The position numbers were made by a program, and so were the translations under genes. The notes under the pieces were generated by a model. It ran no database searches. It was not told the DNA's origin and saw nothing but the letters and a program-made list of their open reading frames with translations. This document shows, in pieces, positions 1-8,000 of a stretch of DNA of 64,000 nucleotides (the first letter of the stretch is position 1; each line of letters opens with the position of its first letter). Origin of the DNA: Streptomyces sp. TS71-3 (GTDB taxonomy: Bacteria > Actinomycetota > Actinomycetes > Streptomycetales > Streptomycetaceae); contig NZ_BNEL01000001.1 of assembly GCF_018327685.1 (NCBI RefSeq), forward strand, positions 3,844,001 to 3,908,000, given 5' to 3'.

Positions 1-1079
1 GGTGCGGCGGCTTTCGGGGTGATGGCCACGCCGAAAGGTCCGTTGCCGACGGGGACGGTGGTCGCGACGGTGTTGGTTTCGGTGTCGATCACCGACACGT
101 TGTCGCTCAGCTCGTTAGCGACATAGGCGCGCTCGCCGTCCGGGGTGAAGGCGACGTTCCGCGGCCAGGTGCCGACGGGGATGGTGTGGGTGACGGTGTT
201 GGTCCTGGTGTCGATCACCGACACGGTGCCGCTGTTGAGGTTGGTGACGTAGGCGAGCCGGCCGTTCGGGGTGATGCCCACGCCGTTGGGGAGGTCACCG
301 CCGGTGGGGATGGTGGTGACGACGGTGTTGGTCCTGGTGCTGATCACCGACACGTTGTCGCTGGCGGCGTTGGCGACGTAGACATGCTGGCCGTTCGGGG
401 TGATGGCCAGGGCGACGGGCCCGTCGGGGGCGGCGATGGTGTGGGTGACGGTGTTGGTCCTGGTGTCGATCACGGACACGCTGTCGTCGAGGTCGTTGGC
501 CACGTAGGCGCGCTCGCCGTTCGGGGTGATGGCCACGTCTTCGGGCCCGTTGCCCACGGGGACGGTGGTCTTGACGGTGTTGGTCTTCGTGTCGATCACC
601 GACACGCTGTCGCTGTTGAAGTTGACGACGTAGACGCGGTCGCCCTTCGGGGTGATGGCCACGCCGTTGGGCGCGTCGCCAACGGGGATGGTGTGGGTGA
701 CCGTGTTGGTCCTGGTGCTGATCACCGACACCGAGTCGCCCAGCTGGTTGGCGACGTAGACGCGGTCGCCTTTCGGAGTGATGGCCACGCCGTCGGGGCG
801 GTCGCCGACGGGGATGGTGTGGGTGACGGTGTTGGTCCTGGTGTCGATCACCGACACCGTGTCGCTGTCGAGGTTGGTGACGTAGGCGCGGACGGGGTCG
901 TCGTGCGCGGGCGCCTCCTGTGCGGCGGCGGGCGATGCCGCGGCGAGCGGGACCGCCAGGCCCGCGAGCACCGCCCATCCCACCCAGGCCCGCGCGACCC
1001 TCCCCCAGGTGCGCTCGTCCCTGTGGTGTCGCCCTGTGATTCTCGGTTCCGGCGTTCCCTGTACCGCGATAACTGACAC
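1..1079 (-). CDS. Secreted YVTN-repeat beta-propeller protein (3' end beyond window)
   Basis: Reading the minus strand from GTG at 1079 gives a basic N-terminus, a hydrophobic stretch at residues 31-50 and an Ala-x-Ala cleavage region near residue 53, which is a signal peptide. At least seven tandem units of 42-43 residues (about 126-129 bp each) follow. Each has the pattern YVxNxxSDxVSVIDTxTNTV, then a turn (PVGxxPxGVAITP) and GxRVYV. This is the YVTN/YncE beta-propeller family: secreted or surface propellers thought to act in binding, with no known catalysis. The start is fixed by an AGGAGGT ribosome-binding site 6 nt upstream. The frame stays open to base 1, so the C-terminus is missing from the window. 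The repeats are very alike at DNA level, which suggests recent internal duplication. The ligand is unknown. Confidence 0.85.
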   Translation of the reverse strand, partial: MSVIAVQGTPEPRITGRHHRDERTWGRVARAWVGWAVLAGLAVPLAAASPAAAQEAPAHDDPVRAYVTNLDSDTVSVIDTRTNTVTHTIPVGDRPDGVAITPKGDRVYVANQLGDSVSVISTRTNTVTHTIPVGDAPNGVAITPKGDRVYVVNFNSDSVSVIDTKTNTVKTTVPVGNGPEDVAITPNGERAYVANDLDDSVSVIDTRTNTVTHTIAAPDGPVALAITPNGQHVYVANAASDNVSVISTRTNTVVTTIPTGGDLPNGVGITPNGRLAYVTNLNSGTVSVIDTRTNTVTHTIPVGTWPRNVAFTPDGERAYVANELSDNVSVIDTETNTVATTVPVGNGPFGVAITPKAAA

Positions 1080-1337
1080 GAAGACCTCCTGGAGTGCACT
1101 CGATGCCCAACCGGCGATGGCTGCGGCCGCTATGGGTCGGTATGCCCTGAAAGGGGTCTATATCGCGTGTCTGGGGCTGTATGGGCGATTCGAATCCCAC
1201 ATCAGTGAGATCGGGGCCGAGCACCAGGGGGCGGAGGCTCGTGTCGTGGTTTCCGTAGGCCGGTTGTCGCCGTCATGCCTGCTTCACAGGGGCGATCTCA
1301 CGGCACCGCACGTGTCCCGGCGCCCCCCGGGCTACTG

Positions 1338-1790
1338 CTAGGTGGGCAGGGGGCGGTCGGCGACCACGTGCTTCATGACGAGCGTGGACGTCAGGCGCTC
1401 AACTCCGGGCAACCTCGCCAACTGCTGGTCGTAGAGCTGCTGGAAGGCTGCCAGGTCCGTCGTGGCGACCCGCAGGAGGTAGTCGGGCTCGCCGAACAGG
1501 CGCTGGGCCTGCGTCACATGCGGGACGGCGGCCACGGCCTCCTCGAACGCGCTGACGGTGTCGGGGGCCTCCCAGCGCAGGGTGGCGAAGACCACGGCTT
1601 CGAAGTCCAGACCGACGGCCGAGGGGTCCACGACCGCGCGGTAGCCGCGGATCGCACCCTCTCTTTCGAGGTCGCGGAGACGGCGGTGGCAGGGCGAGAC
1701 GCTCAGCTTCACGCGGGCGGCGAGCTCGGTGATCGTCAGGCGGCCATCCAGCTGTAGCTCGGTAAGAATCTTCCGATCCAACGCATCCAT
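1338..1790 (-). CDS. Lrp/AsnC family transcriptional regulator
   Basis: 150 residues, the usual length for this family. The N-terminal winged helix-turn-helix (about residues 4-50) begins LDRKILTELQLDGRLTITEL and carries the recognition-helix region SVSPCHRRLRDLE. The C-terminal RAM/AsnC ligand-binding domain (about 65-145) ends with the typical TSTLVMKHVV strand. Lrp proteins are octameric or dimeric DNA-binding regulators that sense amino acids. The gene is divergent from a LysE-type exporter whose start lies 110 bp away, a classic arrangement in which the regulator controls export of the amino acid it senses. The shared intergenic region is more AT-rich than its surroundings, as Lrp sites tend to be. 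The effector cannot be told from sequence. Confidence 0.9.
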   Translation of the reverse strand: MDALDRKILTELQLDGRLTITELAARVKLSVSPCHRRLRDLEREGAIRGYRAVVDPSAVGLDFEAVVFATLRWEAPDTVSAFEEAVAAVPHVTQAQRLFGEPDYLLRVATTDLAAFQQLYDQQLARLPGVERLTSTLVMKHVVADRPLPT

Positions 1791-1900
1791 GGGGAAGATT
1801 CTCCCTCAATGGAGCCGTTCTCGGGGTAAATGCGGGAGCACATTCCGGACGATCGAACCTAACCTTCCTCACGTAACGAAGCGCGTGAGAGGGGTGAGCC

Positions 1901-2518
1901 GTGGAGACGACCACGTTGACGGCATTCCTGGCCGTGGACCTGTTGCTGGTGATGACCCCGGGCGCCGACTGGGCCTATGCGATATCCGCGGGCCTGCGGG
2001 ACCGGTCGGTCGTCCCGGCGGTCGCCGGGTTGGTGGCCGGGTACGCGGGTTACACGCTCCTCGCCGTCGCGGGCCTGGTCGTGATCGTGGCGAGCGCGGC
2101 GACCCTGCTCACCGCGCTGACCGTCGCCGGTGCCGGCTACCTCGTGTGGCTCGGGTGGGGTGTGCTGAGGCGGCCGGCGGCGCTCGCGGCCTCGGGGGTG
2201 GCCATGAGTTCCTCCCGGTGGCAGACGATGCTCAAGGGGGCCGGGATCAGCGGGCTGAACCCGAAGGCGCTGCTGCTGTACTTCTCGCTGTTCCCGCAGT
2301 TCATCCACCTCTCCGGTGGCTGGCCGGTCGCCGCACAGACCGCACTGCTCGGGATGCTCCACATGACCGCCTGCGCCGTCGTCTACCTCTCCGTCGGCCT
2401 GCTGGCCCGCACCATCCTGAAGTCCCGGCCGTCGGCCGCCCGGGCGGTCACCCGTTCCTCCGGTGCCATGATGATCGCTGTCGGGGTGTTCCTGCTGGTG
2501 GAACGCCTCGTCGGCTGA
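1901..2518 (+). CDS. LysE family amino-acid/metabolite exporter
   Basis: 205 residues, the normal size for LysE/RhtB transporters, with five to six hydrophobic segments (near residues 5-25, 38-60, 65-85, 118-140, 150-170, 185-203). It carries the family signature after the first membrane helix (MTPGADWAYAISAGLRDRS) and the internal GLNPKALLLYFSLFPQF motif. The family exports basic or neutral amino acids and related compounds from the cytoplasm by proton antiport. The GTG start follows a GAGAGGGGTG ribosome-binding region. Divergent orientation to the Lrp-type gene at 1338-1790 suggests control by that regulator. The substrate is unknown. Confidence 0.88.
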   Translation: METTTLTAFLAVDLLLVMTPGADWAYAISAGLRDRSVVPAVAGLVAGYAGYTLLAVAGLVVIVASAATLLTALTVAGAGYLVWLGWGVLRRPAALAASGVAMSSSRWQTMLKGAGISGLNPKALLLYFSLFPQFIHLSGGWPVAAQTALLGMLHMTACAVVYLSVGLLARTILKSRPSAARAVTRSSGAMMIAVGVFLLVERLVG

Positions 2519-2578
2519 TGTTTCCTGCCCACCCATACGTACACGGTGAAATCTCGTGGAATCCGCGAAAGGGAACAC

Positions 2579-3034
2579 GTGGAAGAGCGGACGCAGCAGG
2601 ACGAGGCCGGCCCCGAGGTGCAGGAGCGGATACGGTCCAGCTTCGGGCGCCAGGGGCTGATGGCCCACCTCGGGGCGCGGATAGCGCACATCGCGCCGGG
2701 GCGCGTGCACATCGTGCTCCCGAGCCGTCCCGAGGTCACCCAGCAGCACGGCTACTTCCACGCGGGCGCCACCAGCGCCATCGCGGACAGCGCGGGTGGC
2801 TACGCGGCCTACACGCTGTTCCCCGACGACACCGAGGTCCTCACCGTCGAGTACAAGATCAACCTTCTCTCGCCCGCCGTCGGCGACCACATCGAGGCCG
2901 TCGGAACCGTCCTGAAGTCCGGACGCACCCTCACGGTCTGCCAGTTGGAGGTGTTCGGCGTCCGGGGCGAGGAGCGGAAGCTCGTCGCGAACGGGCAGCA
3001 GACCCTCATCCGGGTGGCGCGGCCGGAGCGGTGA
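2579..3034 (+). CDS. PaaI/hotdog-fold thioesterase
   Basis: A hotdog-fold protein of 151 residues from the chosen start. The active-site helix region QQHGYFHAGATSAIADSAGG matches the PaaI-type thioesterase pattern (HGG/HAGA followed by an acidic residue), with the later strand VEYKINLLSPAVGD. Such enzymes hydrolyse acyl-CoA or aryl-CoA thioesters in the cytoplasm. The GTG at 2579 is preferred because AAAGGGA lies 5 nt before it. An in-frame GTG at 2546 would add eleven residues but lacks a good ribosome-binding site. The gene follows the exporter by 60 bp and may be co-transcribed. The acyl substrate is not predictable. Confidence 0.82.
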   Translation: MEERTQQDEAGPEVQERIRSSFGRQGLMAHLGARIAHIAPGRVHIVLPSRPEVTQQHGYFHAGATSAIADSAGGYAAYTLFPDDTEVLTVEYKINLLSPAVGDHIEAVGTVLKSGRTLTVCQLEVFGVRGEERKLVANGQQTLIRVARPER

Positions 3035-3119
3035 CCCGGCCGCCCCGAGGCCGCTTTGTCGTACCGGCCGGGAGACGTAACGGCGGGGAGGGCCGCCTCG
3101 GCGTCGTGCCGTGCGGGCC

Positions 3120-3736
3120 TCAGCCCTGGCGACCGCAGCCTGAGGCGGCCTCGGCGTCCGCGACGGTGAGGGCGGGGTCCGCGGAGGTCTCGGCCGGGGT
3201 GCGGCAGGCGTCCACGCCGCAACGGCTCCCTGCGGGCTCGGACTCGTGGGCCGCGGCCCCGACGGTGGCGGTCGCCGGCTTGCCGGCCCGGACGATGGCC
3301 GAGTGCATGCCGTCGGCGACGGCAGGGTCGGATCGATGGTGACCTCGGTGAAACCGGCCGCCTCCAGGCCGTCGCGGTACTCCGTGAAGGAGAGGGCGCC
3401 CGCGATGCAGCCGACGCGGTCGCCGCGCTCCGCGCGCTGCTCGGGCGTCAGTGCGTCGTCGGCGACGACGTCGGACACGCCGATCCGGCCGCCCGGCCGC
3501 AGGACGCCGAACGCCTCCGCGAACACGGCCGGCTTGTCCGTGGACAGGTTGATCACGCAGTTGGAGATCACGACGTCGATGGTGCCGCCGGGCAGCGGGA
3601 TCGCCTCGATGGTCCCCTTGAGGAACTCGACGTTCGTCGCGCCGGCCTTCTCCGCGTTGCGCAGGGCGAGGGCCAGCATCTCGTCGGTCATGCCGAGCCC
3701 GTACGCCTTGCCGGTGGGGCCGACGCGGCGTGCGGA
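3120..3736 (-). pseudogene. arsM: Remnant of arsenite methyltransferase (truncated and frameshifted)
   Basis: On the minus strand, residues such as SARRVGPTGKAYGLGMTDEM, then ISNCVINLSTDKPAVFAEAF and LRPGGRIGVSDVVADD, are diagnostic of ArsM, the SAM-dependent arsenite methyltransferase. The match begins abruptly near 3736, inside the SAM-binding Rossmann region, so the glycine-rich motif and the first cysteine are gone. Near 3336-3342 the frame shifts: the upstream frame reads TIDPT, and the continuation VADGMHSAIVRAGKPA is in another frame, as if one base were deleted. The C-terminal frame ends at 3120 with a cysteine-containing tail. With both lesions it cannot encode an active enzyme. No ars operon partner is adjacent. 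Confidence 0.8.
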
Positions 3737-3995
3737 GACCCGCCCGCAAGCCCTGTCACGCACGGTCGCAGGGGCCGCTCAAGGCGTCACGGGATCCCGT
3801 GGGGCCCTCTCCGGGGCCTCTCCGGCCCCGTGTGGGGAACTCCACGGCCACCTGGCGCGTACTCTTGAGGGAAGGTTCGGGCGCGTCTGAGTTCCGCCGG
3901 TGCGGAGCCGCACCCGGCCGGACGGCGACGGACGAGCGCCGCCGGCCACGCAGGGGTAAGGCGCCGCGGACCGCAGCAGGCAAGGAGACGTACCA
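3737..3995. other. Non-coding junction before the radical-SAM-associated gene
   Basis: No convincing gene lies here. The segment joins the 5' break of the arsM remnant to the 5' end of the TIGR03936-type gene and includes short GC-rich direct repeats (GGGGCCTCTCC type) near 3800-3830. A ribosome-binding site AAGGAG sits at 3982-3987. In other streptomycetes a B12-binding radical SAM gene (TIGR03960 type) usually precedes this position and is not visible here, so this is a likely rearrangement point. Confidence 0.5.
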
Positions 3996-4859
3996 CTGGG
4001 CAAGCGACAGCCCGAAGGCCCGCCGCCCGCACCCGCGGTGCAGCGCATCCGACTGCGCTACACCAAGCGCGGCCGCCTCCGGTTCACCAGCCACCGAGAC
4101 TTCCAGCGCGCCTTCGAGCGCGCACTGCGCCGGGCCGAGGTCCCCATGGCCTACTCGGCGGGCTTCACGCCCCACCCCAAGGTGTCGTACGCCAACGCCG
4201 CCCCCACGGGTACGGGCAGTGAGGCCGAGTATCTGGAGATCGCACTCGCGGAGCAGCGTGACCCGGACAAGGTGCGCGAGCTCCTCGACGAGTCGCTGCC
4301 GACCGGGCTCGACGTCATCGAGTCCGTGGAGGCCCGCACTCCACACCTCGCCGAGCGGCTCACCGCATCCGTGTGGGAGCTGCGCATGGCGGGTGTCACG
4401 CCGGCCGACGCCGAGCGTGCCGTGGCCGCCTTCAAGGCCGCGGACACGGTGGAGGTTCAGCGCAGGACCAAGAGCGGCATGCGGACCTTCGACGCCCGCG
4501 CGGCCGTCGTGGACATCGCGGTTCCCGGTACGGGGACGACGGGTCCCGGCAGCTTGGACACCGTGCCTGATAGGCCGGAGGCCCAGCCCTGTGCGATACT
4601 GCGCCTGGTTGTTCGGCACGTGACGCCTGCCGTGCGACCCGACGACGTTCTGTCCGGTCTCCGAGCTGTGGCCGACCTGGCGCCGCCGGTCCCCGTAGAG
4701 GTGACCAGGCTGGCGCAGGGGCCATTCGATGAGGAGAGCGGCACGGTGACCGACCCGCTCGCGCCCGACCGCGAGGCAGGCACGGCCGCCCCGGCCGAGG
4801 GGCCAGGGGCCGCCGCACTCGCCGCCGCGCAGGCAGCGGCGCCGGAAGGTCCCGCGTAG
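3996..4859 (+). CDS. TIGR03936 family radical-SAM-associated protein, probable CTG start
   Basis: The protein starts the TIGR03936/DUF2344 domain at VQRIRLRYTKRGRLRFTSHR and continues with the characteristic SAGFTPHPKVSYANAAPTGT. The family is normally encoded next to, or fused to, a B12-binding radical SAM protein (TIGR03960); its biochemical role is unclear. The first GTG in frame is at 4038, but it has no ribosome-binding site, while CTG at 3996 is in frame and lies 8 nt after AAGGAG. As I recall them, streptomycete orthologues also begin with a GKRQPEGPPPAP-type segment, which this start reproduces. The C-terminal 40 residues are Ala/Pro-rich and disordered. RNase E follows 233 bp downstream. 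Confidence 0.82.
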   Translation: MGKRQPEGPPPAPAVQRIRLRYTKRGRLRFTSHRDFQRAFERALRRAEVPMAYSAGFTPHPKVSYANAAPTGTGSEAEYLEIALAEQRDPDKVRELLDESLPTGLDVIESVEARTPHLAERLTASVWELRMAGVTPADAERAVAAFKAADTVEVQRRTKSGMRTFDARAAVVDIAVPGTGTTGPGSLDTVPDRPEAQPCAILRLVVRHVTPAVRPDDVLSGLRAVADLAPPVPVEVTRLAQGPFDEESGTVTDPLAPDREAGTAAPAEGPGAAALAAAQAAAPEGPA

Positions 4860-5092
4860 GACGGTCGTCGTAGCGCCGCCCTCGTACTCGGGAGCCACCT
4901 GGGTCGGGCAGCGCACCGACCAGAAGACTTTCGCCAGGCCGTTCGCACCGGCTTACGGAACCGGCGAGACAGGACACAGAGAGCTCCCGTGCGGCGCCCG
5001 CGCCCCGGAAGGCGGTCCCGCGTACAACACGCGGACCGCGGACGTCACCGGTACAGCGCGGCGCCCGGGAGCCTGACGGGAGAACCGCCCGC

Positions 5093-8000
5093 ATGCTTGA
5101 GCCGAACGAACCCAATGAGGGCTCGGAAAACTTCATGACGACCCCCAGCGACACGCTCCCACCGCGTCGTCGCCGAGCAGCGTCCCGACCGGCGGGCCCG
5201 CCCGAGACCAGCGCGTCTCAGAACGGTGCCGAGCCGGAGGCCGCTTCCATGACCCTCCCCACCGCCGCGACCGGCGGCACGGGCCCGGCGTCCGAGCCGG
5301 CCGTCGGGGAACCCACCGATCCGCCGGCCGGTGACACCACCGCGTACGCCAGCACGCAGGCCGCCGACGCGCAGGCCGGCACCGAGGCCGTCGCCCCGGA
5401 GCCCGCCACCGAGCAGCCGGCCGAGTCCGCGGCACCCCCGCGGCGGCGCCGCCGTGCCGTCGCACCCGCCGGCACGCCGCCCAAGGGTGCGGAGTCGGCC
5501 GACGCCGCCTCCTTCACGGCACCCACCCCGGCCGTCGCCGAGACGACCGCATCCGTATCCGCCGCGGCGGAGCCCACCGCTCCCGCCAACGGTTCCGCAC
5601 CCGACGCGCAGGACGCTCACGAGACCGGCGCCACCGGTACGGAGACCTCCGCCGCACCCTTCCGCCGCACGCGTCGCCGTGCGTCGGCGCCCGCGGGCGC
5701 ACCGAAGGCCGCTGTCGCGGCCGAAACGCCCGCCGCCGGGACCGGCGAAGCCGCCGCGTCCGCCGGGGCGGAGACCGCACAGGCCGCCGAGGCCACCGCG
5801 GACAACGCAGAGCAGGCCGAGGACGCCGCGCAGGACGTGGCGCAGTCCCCGAGCGCCGAGCAGAGCGCCGACGACACCGAGGACGCCCAGGCCACCCAGG
5901 CCACCGACGACACGGAGGAGTCGGCCACCGCTGAGGACACCGAAGCCTCCGCCGGGACCGCCGCCTCTACCGCGACCGGCACGAAGACCCCGCAGGCCGG
6001 CACCACCGACGCCTCCGAGACCACCGCCGAGACCGCCTCCGTACCCGCCAGCCGTGCCCCGGCCGACGCCGAAGAGGCGGCCGGCGGCCCCGCGACCAGG
6101 CGCAGGAGGAAGCGGGCCGAGCGCGCCGCCTCCGCCCCCGAGACCTCCACCGAGTCCTCCGCCGGACCGGGCACCGAGCCCGCCGCGGAGACCGGCACCG
6201 AACCCCTCGCCGGACCCGGCACGACCCCCTCCGACGACGGCACCGACGAGCCCGCCGAGCCGCGCCGCGCGCGGCGCCGGGCGACGCGGAAGGCGGCCGG
6301 CGGCTTCGCGGAGCCGGGGCAGCAGACCGCGGCTGCGTCCGCGCAGTCCGCGGCCATGACGGCGCCGTCCGTGCCGCAGCAGTCCGAGACGTCCCAGCCG
6401 GGGCCCTCCGTGCCGTCGCAGCTTTCCGCCGCGGATCCGGACCGGCCGGTCGTGTCGGCACACGCGCAGGACGAGCCCGAGAAGCGGCCGGCACGCCCCG
6501 CCGTCGCCGTCTTCCAGGCGCCGGTGTTCGCCGAGCCCAGGTTCCAGACGCCCGAGCGTGCCGCCGCCGAGGCCGCCGCGGAGGCTGCCGACGAGGGCCC
6601 GGCTGCCGATGCCTCCGAGGACTTCGACGAGACGGAGGAGACGGAGAGCCGTTCGCGCCGCCGCAGGCGCCGCCGTGCCGCCGCCGAAACCCCCGCCGAG
6701 CGGCCCGCGGACGAGCCGGACTCCGACGCGTCCGGGCAGGACTCCGACGAAGCCGATGACGCGGCCGACGGCGACGACGGCGAGGAGACCGGTTCGCGCC
6801 GCAGGCGCCGCCGGGGCGGCCGCAGGCGCCGCCGCGGCGAGTCCGCGGACGGCGGCGACTCCGGCGAGCACGACGACCACGACGACGGCGACCGCGGGGA
6901 CGCCGAGCACGGCGACGACGAGGAAGAGGCCGAGGGCGCCGAGCGGCGTGACGACTCCGACGACTCGGGTTCCAGCAGCAGCCGGCGCCGCCGCCGCAGG
7001 CGCCGCCGCGCGGGCGACTCGGGGTCCGAGGGAGGAGACTCCTCGGACGACCCGGAGCGCACCGTCGTCAAGGTCCGCGAGCCCCGCAAGAAGGACGAGC
7101 GGCCGACCAGCTCCGACGAGGTGCAGTCCATCAAGGGCTCGACGCGCCTGGAGGCGAAGAAGCAGCGCCGCCGCGAGGGCCGCGAGCAGGGCCGCCGCAG
7201 GGTGCCGATCATCACCGAGGCGGAGTTCCTGGCGCGCCGTGAGGCCGTCGAGCGCGTCATGGTGGTGCGCCAGCACGGCGACCGCACGCAGATCGGCGTC
7301 CTTGAGGACAACGTCCTCGTCGAGCACTACGTCAACAAGGAGCAGTCGACCTCCTACGTGGGCAACGTCTACCTGGGCAAGGTCCAGAACGTGCTGCCCT
7401 CCATGGAGGCCGCCTTCATCGACATCGGCAAGGGCCGCAACGCCGTCCTGTACGCCGGCGAGGTCAACTTCGAGGCCCTCGGCCTCTCCGGCGGCCCCCG
7501 GCGCATCGAGAGCGCGCTGAAGTCCGGCCAGTCGGTGCTCGTCCAGGTCACCAAGGACCCCATCGGCCACAAGGGAGCCCGCCTCACCAGCCAGGTCTCC
7601 CTGCCGGGCCGCTACCTGGTGTACGTGCCCGAGGGCTCCATGACCGGGATCAGCCGCAAGCTGCCCGACACCGAGCGTGCCCGCCTGAAGACGATCCTCA
7701 AGAAGATCGTCCCCGAGAACGCGGGCGTGATCGTGCGCACCGCCGCGGAGGGCGCGAGCGAGGACGAGCTCCGCAGGGACGTGGAGCGCCTCCAGTCGCA
7801 GTGGGACGAGATCCGCAAGAAGGCCAAGACCGGCAACGCCCCGACGCTGCTGTACGGCGAGCCGGACCTCACCGTCCGCGTCGTGCGCGACATCTTCAAC
7901 GAGGACTTCTCCAAGGTGATCGTCAGCGGTGACGAGGCCTGGGGGACCATCCACGGCTACGTCTCGCACGTCGCCCCGGACCTCGCCGGACGGCTGACGC

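Noticed and set aside
1186..1202. TTCGAAT sequence resembling a tRNA T-loop
   Set aside because: The flanks do not form a T-stem and no other tRNA arm is present; it is simply a GATTCGAATC palindrome.
1729..3763. Long open frames (537 and 634 residues) spanning the LysE and thioesterase genes
   Set aside because: They run across gene boundaries in shifted frames and have no recognisable family; only the arsM part on the minus strand is real homology.
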